Below are positions 23,106 to 34,135 of a DNA stretch of 64,000 nt, piece by piece. Source of the stretch: Xenopus tropicalis (Eukaryota; Chordata; Amphibia; Anura; Pipidae); contig NC_030684.2 of NCBI RefSeq assembly GCF_000004195.4, positions 108,787,429 through 108,851,428 on the forward strand, written 5' to 3'. The notes beneath the pieces were generated by a model that did not search any database, was not told the DNA's origin, and saw only the letters and a list, made by a program, of their open reading frames with translations. The position numbers and the translations under genes are program-made. The stretch's first letter is position 1; each line of letters starts with the position of its first letter.

Positions 23106-24870
23106 ATGTAGGGGCCCCAATGGGAACATACCCCCATATGATCTATCATTTCAGCTCCTGCAAAATCAACACATTTACATCCTTTATGTGGGATAATGCT
23201 ACAAAAAAAGTACATTCACCCCAGAAAGCCATATATTTTTGGAAAATACACATCCCCCCGAATCTATAATGGGTAAATATTTCTTATTGCTACAAAGTAC
23301 CAAGCTGTAAAGCTTTCCTAAGTTTGCAGATTTATATGACATTTTCGAAAATCGCATAAAAATGTTGCAATTTGCCGCATTTATCTCTCACAATTTCTTG
23401 ATAAAGATCAGATAAAGACAAATCACCCCAAAAAGGAACACCGGAGGTCTACTGAACAGTTTGATGCCCAATATGCATAGATATACCAAAGTCTGCGGTA
23501 TGTACTGAACCCAAAATGAAAATAGCGCATAAGGATTTCTCGCCTGCCAGCTCAGCTTTTGCACACAGAGCCCCCTGTCAGTGTATTATGTGCCAAAACT
23601 TCCCCTAACCATACAGTGACCCCCACAAAACCATATATTTTTGGAAAGTACACATTCTGACAAATCCAACAAGGGTAAAGAGTCCTTTCTACACCAAAGT
23701 ACCAATCTGCAGAGCTTTCCTAAAGTTATTGGTTTTTATGACATTTCAGAAAATCGCCTAAAAATGTTGCAATTTGTCGCATTTATCTCACACAATTTCT
23801 TGCGTACAAAGGCAAGTCACCCCAAATAGGAACACCAGAGGCCTACTGAACAGTTTGATGCCCAATATGCATAGATATACCAAAGTCTGCGGTATGTACT
23901 GAACCCTAAATGAAAATAGCGCATAAGGATTTCTCGCCTGCCAGCTCAGCTTTTGCACACAGAGCCCCCTGTCAGTGTATTATGTGCCAAAACTTCCCCT
24001 AACTATACAGATCCCCCACAAAACCATATATTTTTGGAAAGTACACATTCTGACAAATCCAACAAGGGTAAAGAGTCCTTTCTACACCAAAGTACCAATC
24101 TGCAGAGCTTTCCTAAAGTTATTGGTTTTTATGACATTTCAGAAAATTGCCTAAAAATGTTGCAATTTGTCGTATTTATCTCACACAATTTCTTGCGTAC
24201 AAAGGCAAGTCACCCCAAATAGGAACACCAGAGGCCTACTGAACAGTTTGATGCCCAATATGCATAGATATACCAAAGTCTGCAGTATGTACTGAACCCT
24301 AAATGAAAATAGCGCATAAGGATTTCTCGCCTGCCAGCTCAGCTTTTGCACACAGAGCCCCCTGTCAGTGTATTATGTGCCAAAACTTCCCCTAACTATA
24401 CAGAGACCCCCACAAAACCATATATTTTTGGAAAGTACACATTCTGACAAATCCAACAAGGGTAAAGAGTCCTTTCTACACCAAAGTACCAAGCCGCAAA
24501 GCTTTCCTAAAGTTATCGGTTTTTATGAGATTTCAGAAAATCGCCTAAAAATGTTGCAATTTGCCGCATTTATCTCACACAATTTCTTGCGTACAAAGGC
24601 AAGTCACCCCAAATAGGAACACCAGAGGCCTACTGAACAGTTTGATGCCCAATATGCATAGATATACCAAAGTCTGCGGTATGTACTGAACCCAAAATGA
24701 AAATAGCGCATAAGGATTTCTCGCCTGCCAGCTCAGCTTTTGCACACAGAGCCCCGTCAGTGTATTATGTGCAGTAACCCCCCCCTAACTATACAGTGAC
24801 CCCCAGAAAACCATATATTTTTGGAAAGTACACATTCTGATGAATTCAAAATAGGTAAAGTTATTTTTGT
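23106..24870. repeat. Tandem satellite, subfamily B (about 394-bp units)
   Basis: The same marker continues at 23456, 23850, 24243 and 24637 with spacings of 393-394. These units differ from subfamily A: they have GCATAGATATACCAAAGTCT, an AATAGCGCATAAGG block and TTGCACACAGAGCCCC. The transition unit near 23105-23460 is a mixture. The last unit decays near 24870. Confidence 0.92.
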
Positions 24871-25125
24871 ACACCAAAGTTACACCTGGCAAAGCTACGC
24901 TAAAAACAGATCAGGAACACTTATATAGGGATAAAATGTGATAAAACCACAAAAATTGTGCAAATCAGTGAAACAACAAAATAAGTTACATGACAGTGTA
25001 ATTAGTGGCCAGAATATCTGATCCAATAGTTACGCTGTCAAAATAAACAGTTTTTAGGTAAAAGAAAATAAAAACAAAGTGGTAATATGAAAAAAAAAAA
25101 AAAAAAAAGCAAAACAAAAAAAAAC

Positions 25126-25350
25126 CAAAGTGTTTGTGTATACATGTGTGTACATGTGTAAAAGTTGTGTGATAGTGTGTAAGTGTGTATATGAGTGTAA
25201 ATAAGTGTATAAAAGTGTGAAAAATGAAAAAAAAATAAATAAATAAAATAAAAAAATGCTAAAATGTGTGCTGTAAGTGTGTGTAAATGTATGTAAGTGT
25301 GTATAAATGTATGTAAATGTGTGTATAAGTGTGTAAAAGTGTGTAAATGC
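25126..25350. repeat. TG-rich degenerate simple repeat
   Basis: Short runs of GTGTGTAA, GTGTATAA and GTGTAAAA type repeat on the + strand, separated by A-rich stretches. The matching CA-rich strand gives artificial open frames. Confidence 0.85.
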
Positions 25351-25436
25351 AATAAAAAAAAAAAGTCCTTACCTGTTCCTGAAGACCGATCGCCTCCTTC
25401 GTCATTTGGGCCGGCGCTGGGGGAGAGGGAGGAAGC

Positions 25437-25694
25437 AGGAAGCAGCAGATGCGATGCGATCGCATCTGCTGCTTCCTGGAGGGTCCTGCGAGCGATCGGC
25501 TCGCAGGACCCTGATGACAGCCCCCCTGGCACATTGCCCAGGGGGGCTGTCATTGTTAGAAGCCCTCTGCAGCGGCGGCACATGCCGCCGCTGCAGAGGG
25601 CAGCGCTTAAACGCCAACGACGTATGAGACACGTCGTTGGCGTTTAAGCCCTTTTACTGCCAGCACGTATGCCATACGTGCTTGGCAGTAAAAG
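25437..25694. repeat. Cluster of six consecutive hairpins
   Basis: Stem arms are 25437-25453/25461-25477, 25480-25493/25499-25512, 25514-25529/25538-25553, 25562-25579/25584-25601, 25605-25623/25631-25649 and 25651-25670/25674-25694. The first five stems are perfect at 14-19 bp; the sixth has one bulge and contains the element's terminal repeat. Loops are 3-8 nt and the gaps between hairpins 1-8 nt. The tract is much richer in G and C than its surroundings. Confidence 0.95.
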
Positions 25695-25700
25695 AGTTAA

Positions 25701-25992
25701 AGGGGCAGGTTATTAAAATGCAAGATTAGAGCTCACCACAAAAAAATTTCGATTCATTCCTATGGGATTTTGAGATGCGGATTTATCAAATCTAACTTTT
25801 ACCCACTGATAAATATGATTCTGAAAATTCCAGAGGAATGGAGCTCTAATCTCACATTTTCATTAATCCGCCCATATGGGTGAGGGTGAGAGTCCACCAT
25901 TTAATAAATACACTTATAAAAATCCCATAAAAATTAATAGAAAGTGAGTAAATTTCTGTGGTGATATATCTCACATTTTGATAAATCTGCCC
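25701..25992. mobile_element. Foldback-type MITE (GGGGCAG ends)
   Basis: It starts GGGGCAGGTTATTAAAATG and ends TGATAAATCTGCCCC and is followed by TAA. The arms are imperfect inverted copies. It abuts the TTAA edge of the piggyBac-like unit. Confidence 0.7.
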
Positions 25993-26362
25993 CTAAGGGG
26001 GGATTAACTAAAACTTGTTTTTTTCGAATTTATATTTGTTTAAAACCATGATAAAAACTTTTTTCCAGAAAGGGCAGTCATTTATCAAGATCTAAGCTGA
26101 AAAAGCATGAATGAAAAAAGTTGCTGGAAAAAAACACAACTTTTTCGTATTGTTGCACAAAAGTCAGTGTTAAAAAACCCAAAAACCTCACAAACCACAA
26201 AGCAAAGAAAGAAAATATGTATACGGGACACCTGCCACTGATTTCTACGTGATCTTGACAGATTTTAGATGGTGTGTTATCGGATTTGGAATTGTTGCAG
26301 TTTTGACCCTAATAAATCTCGAAAAAAGTCGACAAAGTTGTGGTTTAGTAAATGCCCCCTCA
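25993..26362. mobile_element. Foldback-type MITE (GGGGGATTAACTAA ends)
   Basis: The left end GGGGGGATTAACTAAAAC and the right end GTTTAGTAAATGCCCCC are inverted relatives. It starts immediately after the previous MITE. Confidence 0.65.
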
Positions 26363-26426
26363 AATGTTTCTTTTTACTTGTTAGACCATTGCCTGGGTGA
26401 ATTTAAAATGAATTTTACTGTGTGCT

Positions 26427-26662
26427 CTGGACCTTGGATCTCCATTTTTTAAAGCTACTAAAAAATAATTTAAACATTAAATAAACCCAATAGGATTGTT
26501 TTGCCACCAATAAGGATTAATTGTACCTTAGCTAGGATCATGTGCAAGGTACTGTTTTATTATTACAGAGAAAAGAAATAATTTTTAAAAACATGAATTA
26601 TTTGATTAAAATCAAGACTATAGGAGCTTTCTGGTTTACAGATAACGGATCCCATACCTGTA
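26427..26662 (-). mobile_element. M1 MITE, reverse, 5' part missing
   Basis: It begins inside the element with CTTGGATCTCCATTTTT and ends GGATCCCATACCTG-TA. The AATAGGATTGTTTTGC and TATTATTACAGAG blocks are shared with the other reverse copies. Confidence 0.78.
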
Positions 26663-27206
26663 TCTGGAATTGGCGTAGTAGCTCAGACTGCATGGAATTT
26701 TCTAAATCCTTAAGTCCAGCTCCCAGAAACCGTTATATGAATGTATATATATGCTGCATATATTGTATTTCTATGCTATGCCACACTTTAATAGAACCTT
26801 GCTTGGCATATTTAACCTTTTTAAATAAATGTATTTATAGATGAGAGTCTAACCGATGCATCAGAAGAAAAACCTCTACGTTTGTGGTCACCCTGTGGGA
26901 AACAAACAGCAAGTCATGAAACATTTTTTCAATTTACTAAATGCCTGCAGCCACAGTGCATCCGATCCCACTTCTGTTGCCTGGGCTTCAATCATTCTCT
27001 GTCTCCTACTTGGAAAGGGAAATTTGTAGTGAATTTCATGGGTAAGAATAGGAAAATCCAAGTGGGTCACAGGTCACTGCAAAAGGAACACCTGAGAGAC
27101 GTGTACTTGCATAGGGTATCATGTTTGTATGCAGCGGAAGTAGGGATGAATGAAAGAGGAAGAACAATAAGAATTCACAAGAGTCCAGTTCCAACTTCAT
27201 GCTTAG
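26663..27206. other. Unassigned noncoding stretch
   Basis: A forward frame of 151 codons spans 26882-27337, but it runs into a MITE and shows no recognisable domain. I do not call it a gene. Confidence 0.5.
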
Positions 27207-27535
27207 GGGGGCATTTACTAAGGCACAATTTTTTCGCGTTGGGCTTTTTGTCATTGAAAACTCAATTTTGTTGCTGGGAAAAAAGAACAATTTCAAATGC
27301 TAAAATACACCAGCTAGAACTTGTCAAAATCAATTAGAAGTCAATTGCAGATGTCCCTTTTACAGTTGGAAGATCTTTTGTGGTTCTAGAGGTTTTCAGG
27401 TTTTTTTAAGCTGGCTTTTGTCCAACTATCTGAAAAATGCAGTTTTTGTGCACAGTCACAGTTTTCATGACTTTTCTGACTTTTTTTCACTTGTGCTTTT
27501 TCAGTTCGGATATTTTGATAAATGGTTGCCATTTG
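27207..27535. mobile_element. Foldback-type MITE, diverged
   Basis: The left end GGGGGGCATTTACTAAGG and the right region GGATATTTTGATAAATGG resemble the ends of the GGGGC foldback group. The right boundary is approximate. Confidence 0.55.
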
Positions 27536-27889
27536 TGGAAATGAGTTAAAACCTATCAAACCACAAAAATCTGAATGAATCATGAAACATGAACAGAGGC
27601 CTCGCAGCCGTATCATTTGTCCATGCAGAAGTATACTGTACTTCTATAAATAAAGGCACCAGTCCCTCTCTACAATGTATCATCAGATTTGTTAAGGCAA
27701 TTGGTAATGACTACAAAGAGGCTGATGAGGAGGCAAATACATCCATGAACAAGCTGAAGTCAAGGAGAGATGGGAACAGGTGATGGAAGCAGACGGGAGA
27801 TGCACATCATGGCAGAGCACTGCAACAGCCACAGAAGTGCCTGAAATTACAAAAGTAGTGGTTAGAGCAGGATGTACCATTTAAGTATA

Positions 27890-27944
27890 AGAAAGAAAAT
27901 AGATAGGATTGATTTGCCTCCAAAAAGGATTAATTATAGTTGGG
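27890..27944 (-). mobile_element. M1 MITE, first half (split by insertion)
   Basis: ATAGGATTGATTTGCCTCC and the following TTAATTATAGTTGGG are M1 internal sequence. The remainder of the same MITE resumes at 29189. Confidence 0.75.
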
Positions 27945-29172
27945 TGTGTAAGATAAAAAGAGAAAATGGTTGCACCTTACACATAGGAATATCACGTCTA
28001 TTGATATGGTTGCACCCTTCACAAAAGAAGGTGTCAAGTCCAATGAGGATAGAAGGGTAATGTACATACGGAGTATTAGATAAGTATATGCAAAAAAAGA
28101 AAAGAATACCACTCGTGTGATCTTAATAGGACTCTGCACCATTTCCTCAAACATAAACTAGGTTAGTCAGTGCCCAGAGACAAAATAAATAAAACTTAAC
28201 TTTTATTTACAGAATAAAAATCCACATATTGACTCCTTTAAGAAAAACGTAAGGTAAAAAGATTGTTTTCATCATTTAGGGGTGATCAGAGGTATTCAGG
28301 GAACAGATGCTAAAGTTATCCCAAAAAAATCTTGGTAATAATTGTGTCCAACTCATCACATCTCAGTATAGAGGTTAATAAATGTTACTAATTCATCTCT
28401 CAAATGGGAAAGCCTAGGTCAGACTGTTTCACCTATCTCAATCCAGTAATGGCACGCATACCCATCCTGGTATCACCGATTATGTTTCAGTTAGATGTCA
28501 CCCCCCAACCGAACCCCCTGATTAATATGTAAGAATCCCATTAGACAAAGTCCCCTTATCCCCAACCTCAGACCCCACTATTAATCCACCCTCGCACTTA
28601 AAAAACCCAACACCCTTTAACCTCCCCCCTACACAAATTGCCTGACATGCATTTGGCTCCGCAACTTTATCTGAAGCTTTATCAAAGGCTTACGTGCCCC
28701 ACCGGTCCCCTTCTTTTAAATCAATACTCCGCTTTTCATTGGCACGATATCCTACCAATCCGTCCACACCCACATTACGTAATGCTGGAACCCAGACTTC
28801 TCCTTATCGGTATCAATTGCCCTCCAGCGAATGTAGGAAACATTTAATACAGAGGATAGGGGGCACTATCTCAGACATTACAAGTACATAGTGGGAATAC
28901 AAAAGAAAATTAATATAATACAGAAAAGAAAAAGAAGCCTAAAAGGCTATGGAGATTATTTATAAAAATGGAATAACATAATAATTAATGGAGAGAAGTA
29001 CAAAGGTTTTTAATACCAATGGAGTCAATATGTAGATTTTTATTTTGTAAATAAAAGTTTTATTTATTTTGTCTCTGGGCACTGACTTACCTGGTTTATG
29101 TTTGAGGGAATGGTGCAGATAATTGGAGTCCTATTAAGATCACACGAGTGGTGTTCTTTTCTTTTTTTGCAA
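27945..29172. mobile_element. 1.23-kb insertion with 150-bp inverted repeats
   Basis: The 16-bp string ATTAATTATAGTTGGG flanks it at 27929-27944 and 29173-29188. Inside, 28089-28237 and 29020-29171 are inverted copies of about 150 bp with a few mismatches and one 8-bp indel. The outer edge of the arms is TGCAAAAAAAGAAAAGAA. A further 140 bp with a GGTTGCACC block precede the left arm. The centre holds no reading frame of note. A long target duplication plus inverted terminal repeats would fit a nonautonomous Penelope-like element, but this is inference. Confidence 0.7.
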
Positions 29173-29188
29173 ATTAATTATAGTTGGG

Positions 29189-29338
29189 ACCAAGTACAAT
29201 ATACTGTTTTATTATTACAGAGGAAAAATGAATTTATTTTTAAAAATTAGAGTTATTTGCTTAAAACTGGAGATGGCCTTCCCATAATCTGAGGCTTTAA
29301 GGATAACAGGTTCTGGATAGTGGATCTTATCTCTGTAC
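29189..29338 (-). mobile_element. M1 MITE, second half (split by insertion)
   Basis: It continues with CCAAGTACAATATACTG, the TATTATTACAGAGG block and GGATCTTATCTCTGTA. It completes the copy begun at 27890. Confidence 0.75.
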
Positions 29339-29804
29339 AGGCAGTCATTAGATTTCATACATCCTGTCACTATGTTATATTAATTCATGCATCCTATCAT
29401 TCTATTTTATATTAATTAAATTTTAGGTGAGTTACATTCCTGCATACAATAAACTCATTTTTGCTATGATGTAGACTGTTATTACAAGGCTATAAGGCTA
29501 TCTAACATTTATCATGGACCTCAAATTTAGGTTTAAATAAATGGCTGTAGATATCATTCAAAATGTATTTCTATTAAAAAAATACTGCATTAAAGCTGAC
29601 ACTCTATTCCTGTATCTCCATTATAAAGAATCCTAAACACCAGCAGAAAGAGAGAACTGTAACACATCATTGTACTGGGTTTTCAGTGAATTCCTGTGAA
29701 GAATGTAAATTAAGTATAAAATATTACACCTCCGGTATGTGGGAAAAAAATGGCCACAATCTGCATTGAAAAATACAATTCTACATGCATTTGGCAGCAC
29801 AATG
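29339..29804. other. Unassigned noncoding stretch
   Basis: Nothing recognised; AT-rich. A CATCCTRTCAYTMT block occurs twice, near 29360 and 29388, as a small local duplication. Confidence 0.45.
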
Positions 29805-30165
29805 GGAGGCATTTACTAACATTTGTATTTCTTCTTTTCCGTCTTTTTCATGATTTGAGGTTTTTTAAGCTAAATCACAAATTTTTCTTGTAAAGAAAAC
29901 ATCATTTTTTTGTAATTTATTAAGCATAAAAAAGTCACAATCTAAAAGCTGTCAAGGTCTTAGAAGTCAATGGGAGCTAACCCGGGCAAATTCTAACAAT
30001 CTTTATATAATTCAAGGTTTTCTAAATTTTTTTCATTTGTAAGTCCATGATGAGTTGTAGGAAACTGTAAAAACCACAAAAAATTAAGATTTTAGTATTC
30101 TTTTCATTTTTGTTTCACATTTTCATTCATTGGTGCTTTTCCAATTCGGATCTATAAATAACGGA
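29805..30165. mobile_element. Foldback-type MITE, diverged
   Basis: The left end GGGAGGCATTTACTAAC and the CCAATTCGGATCTATAAATA block near the right edge resemble the same group as 10157-10664. The boundaries are approximate. Confidence 0.5.
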
Positions 30166-31000
30166 CTAGGCATTCGTGGTTTTAACACTATCTAGTCGCC
30201 ATGATAACTGGCCTTGGCAACCAGAAAGCAGATTAATCCTGATGTTATATTTTTATGTTGTTATTTATCATACTGGGACATGCAAACCTGCAAAAAAAGG
30301 TTAATATTTCAAAAACATAGGGGTGGTTTACATGAACTCATGAGGCAAATAGAAGTATAAATAAAGTATAGTGGAAGTGCTAGTGACCTGGCTAAAATTG
30401 CTGCAAACACACAAAAAATGGATAAGCTGAGTACACTGAAATATGTTCTACTAGTAATTCATTCTTTGCACCTCTTTGAATGCACTTGCATAGAATAAAC
30501 AAATAATAAAATATTTTGCAGGCTTATACATTAGAAAACCACAATGCAAAAAAATTATCAAAAGGAACTAGCCTTTTAAATGTAAAAATATGGCCGATAC
30601 AGTTGTCCTCTGACTGCAAAGCATTGCAGAGTCCTTGGTAAAGGAATAAGGTGGTTAAGGTAAATCCCAGTATGTGGTCTGATACACATAACCCCTCTGG
30701 GGCACCTGAAACTTTCCACATACAACTTTTCAGCAGCTTCTGCTAAATTTCAGCAACTGAATTACAAATGCCTTGCATGTGAGTAAAGAGGCATGGCAGC
30801 TGTTTCTCCACTTGAATACAGAAATATATGTGTTGTTTACTAGAACTGCAGAGCGCTTCAGTGTTGAGCCTCAGTTTCCAATCCTAGCACAATCGCTATT
30901 GATTCTGACCCACCAGTCACCCTACTTAGGGATATTATATATACATATTGTGTCATCCTACTTCAGAGGCTTCAACCCAGGGTAGGCCTGACCCCGCATT
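30166..31000. other. Unassigned noncoding stretch
   Basis: No exon or element end is recognised. Confidence 0.45.
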
Positions 31001-31172
31001 TCTTTAATACCAGCCACATATTGAATCCACATCCTGGATGGATAGTTAGCAATTAATTTACATGCATGATGCATGGCTGCATATGAATCAGTTCAGTCTG
31101 CAGCATGCATCTAACTTAGCTGCTAATTAGCCATGCAGAATGTGGATTCAATATGGCACTGGTATTAAAGGG
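31001..31172. mobile_element. 172-bp inverted-repeat MITE
   Basis: The left arm TTTAATACCAGCCACATATT with GAATCCACAT pairs with the right arm ATGTGGATTCAATATGGCAC with TGGTATTAAA. The arms are about 32 bp with few mismatches. The middle also contains palindromic GCATGATGCATGC-like blocks. Confidence 0.75.
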
Positions 31173-31768
31173 ATATGTGGTAACCCTACATAGAGGGGAA
31201 CTGCAATACACATAACACTGTGGTGAGACGGAGGAATGACATTAGATAACAGGAGGCGGGTCACATCGGATAACTCCCATTGAAATCAATCGAAATCAGG
31301 ATAATGGACATGTCTGCTACTTAGGGACACTATATATATTTATTCAACGTAAAGACCTTTTCAATGCATGTGACTGTAGCAAAATAATCATTAGACTATA
31401 TTTGTATTTGGATTAATACATCCTCCCCCGTTTCAGTTTAGGCTTATCAAACTATTTTGGTGCCTATGACACCACAACTCCCCCAAAACATAAAGAGGGT
31501 GAAATTAAGAGGCAAAATCATGCCAAAAACACTGTGCTTTCTAACAGCACTGCCTTTTCCCAAAGGGGAAGTGTAATCTACAACTGACACTTATTTGATA
31601 TAATAACAATGTTGTTTGCTTCTTACTATTTTATGATCTTTCAGACATGTAATAGTTTTAACCTTCAGCTCTTTAGCCTCAGCAACATGGCATTTGGTCT
31701 AATTGCCACTCTCTGCCTGCCACCGTACTATGTGCATCAACCAGGAGCAGTGACAGGGGTCACCCCTT
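31173..31768. other. Unassigned noncoding stretch
   Basis: Nothing recognised. Confidence 0.45.
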
Positions 31769-32040
31769 AAAGGAGAAGGGAAGAGGATCGCTCATTTGCA
31801 GGTTCCCTGGGCCGGTGCAGTTTTCTGCTAACAGGAGCTCTTTCTTCTTCACACATATTGTACATGCACAATAGAGAGAAAAGTGGAGCCAACTTTTTTT
31901 ACTCAAACTCTTTATTCTTCACACATATTGTACATGCACAATAGAGAGAAAAGTGGAACTTTGACAAAAAAGCCAACTTTTTCACTCAAACTGGTGCAGT
32001 TTTCTGCTAACAAGAGCACCAGTGATTGTACCTTTCTTTT
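31769..32040. repeat. Dispersed repeat with internal 70-bp tandem duplication
   Basis: It is related to 17195-17460. Inside it, a block starting CTCTTTCTTCTTCACACATA at 31838 is repeated at 31908 with a 70-bp shift. The second copy has an extra ACTTTGACAAAA-like segment. Confidence 0.7.
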
Positions 32041-33317
32041 TTTTCTTTTAAAGATTACTACTTTTGTTTGCCCTGCCTCAGCATGGCTTTCCTAGGTCTT
32101 TCTCATGCATTGTTCAGCTACATGAAATGCCTAGAAACAACACAGTAAATATTAATGATCTAGAAATAGAAAATGGATTTTCCTTTGCAAGCACCCTACT
32201 TTACACAAAGTTACACTATTTACAGGTGATAATAAACACTTTATTCTGGCAAATGTCCCTTTGACTTTCCCTTTGACTTTGCCTTTAGGGGGTGAAAAAG
32301 AGAATAATTAAAAAAAAAAAAAACACACGCACAAAAACAGAATACAAATTCTCAAGACTATTTTTATCAGCCACTTACAAAAATGAAAATATGAACTTCA
32401 CCCTTATTTTATTATATGAAGTAATATAAGAGCATAAAAGTAGTCTAGAGATTTTTAAATGGTAACCCCGAGTGATGGCCCCAAACCACAGTCTGAGAAA
32501 GAGCTGCATATGCCCATTAGCACTAATGACTATGCACAGTAACCCAGCTATAATGGGGGTAGTTTGAATAATGCAGCATTTGGAGGCTTAGTTCACTAAA
32601 ACACAGGGGCTACAGGTATTTCCATGTTTGTTTTAGGGCAATGACAGGAAACCTTCAACATCCAGAACAGAACTACAAATCCATTCATCTGCATTAGCTG
32701 TGCCGCTCTAGGATTGCTGTTTATAGCCTTTATGTTGTCTACTGTTAAGTAAACAGAAAAATATAAGAACCATAACCAAATATTTGATGTATTAGTAGGA
32801 TCCATGGTTTGCAAGTTTAATTTCAGCCTTAGTTCTATTACATGTGTGCTCCCTCTTGCACTAACCCTGATCCCTTGCACATAAACACATGTACCGTACA
32901 ACCCTTGCTCACCAAACCCACAAACACTGTGCAAATTCCAGGCTGACAGGTCTGATCTTGATTCAGCTAGTTAGTGAGAACAGCAAAAACATAGAACTGT
33001 ATCTGTGTATCACGGCCGATACGCTGAATTAATTTGGTCTTGGTATAAAGTTCATATTTCACCCTCTGGCAAAAAACAATATTTTTCTAAGCAAACTGCA
33101 GCTCTCTTTCCAGGTTTTAGTGAGCGCTATATAGGGATCCAGCAGTGTGACACAGTTACAGCCAGGGTCATACAGGCTAAAAAGCAGGTGCTGTCAAACT
33201 ACTATGTTGGCTGTTTGTTTCTGCTGTGTAATTTATGTTACCAGATTTCCAGAAAGGCCATGGTGTTGATATAGTTTTCACCACAATGCAAAAGGAACTA
33301 AAGGGGTAATAAATACA
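32041..33317. other. Unassigned noncoding stretch
   Basis: The longest frames are 112 codons (- strand, 32596-32934) and 89 codons (+ strand, 33005-33274). Neither shows a recognisable domain or convincing splice context. Confidence 0.45.
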
Positions 33318-33566
33318 GGAAGACCATCTCCCATAGAGTCCATTTTATTTAAATAATTTGAATTTTTAAAAATGATTTCCATTTTCTAAGTAATAATAAA
33401 ACAGTAGCTTGTACTCAATCCATATTGGTGGCAAAACAACCCTACTGGGATATTTAATTTTTAAATGATTTCTTAGTAGACTAAAAGCATGGAGATCCAC
33501 ATTACAGAATCTTATCTGGAAACTTCAGGTCCCAAGCATTCTGGATAACAGGTCCCATTCCTATAT
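33318..33566 (+). mobile_element. M1 MITE, left end missing
   Basis: It carries CTCCCATAGAGTCC, AATAATAAAACAGTAGC and GGAGATCCACATTAC and ends AACAGGTCCCATTCCTATA. A second partial right end follows at about 33600-33668. Confidence 0.78.
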
Positions 33567-33797
33567 TTTGTGTGTTATTGTTAAGTCCCTTCTCTAACAG
33601 AAAAACCCTTTATCCAGAAAATGTTAGGCCCCCAGCATATTGGATAATAAGTTCCACAACTGTATATGAAATGTTGCTTATGCAAGTAATGTTCACATAC
33701 AGAATGCCATCATTGTGATTTGTATAATTTAGATGTCGTGCCTTCTACGTTGCTTTATATAGGTAGAAAGAATATGGTTTCTTGTACCCATAAATTC

Positions 33798-34135
33798 TTA
33801 AAGTGATACTGACACGAAAAACTACTTTTCAAAATATTAATATACATAGAAAGTTCCCTATAGGGTGTGTTGAGAATTTGCTTTTAACTGTTACTTGAAG
33901 TTTCTAAACATGACTGTTTTGCCAACCTGACTGTCCCTTCTCAGCCTGTCAGTTATAGCTTCTAATGCTAACGGACTCCTGCTGCAAAAATATGGCAGCC
34001 CCCTCACAGGGGAACATGGGGGATCAGATAGGGAATGTAAAAGATTTGGGCAAATATGTTTAAAGCACTATTATAAAGCTCATGCAAAGACAATGTTATC
34101 ATATAGTTTAATTTCTGGTGTCAGTATCTCTTTAA
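33798..34135 (+). mobile_element. T2-type MITE, near full length
   Basis: It begins TTAAAGTGATACTGACACG and ends GGTGTCAGTATCTCTTTAA, inverted ends bounded by TTAA. It is the best copy of its family here and is matched by the fragment at 1268-1495. Confidence 0.85.

Larger units (their letters stand above)
19981..25700. mobile_element. 5.7-kb TTAA-flanked piggyBac-like unit with internal satellite
   Basis: The left edge reads TTAACCCTTTTACTGCCAGC. The right edge, read on the other strand, is TTAACTCTTTTACTGCCAAGC. Both ends are therefore TTAA plus an inverted repeat starting C(C/T)CTTTTACTGCCA, which resembles piggyBac-type termini known from Xenopus. Between them lie a tandem array (about 20300-24870), a TG-rich tract and six hairpins at the right end. 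There is no transposase frame. Tandem arrays riding inside MITE-like elements are known in Xenopus; the specific family is not identified here. Confidence 0.75.

Noticed and set aside
20300..24870. Tandem array as a CRISPR-like locus
   Set aside because: Units are nearly 400 bp with no short-repeat/unique-spacer pattern, and the context is vertebrate DNA.
25038..25647. Overlapping frames of 76-181 codons on both strands
   Set aside because: They arise from CA-rich simple repeat and stop-poor GC-rich hairpins. The protein text is low-complexity (HTFTHLYTHLHTF) and mirrors itself on the two strands.
26882..27337. 151-codon forward frame as a gene
   Set aside because: No domain is recognised, it is overlapped by - strand frames and its 3' part lies in a MITE-like sequence.
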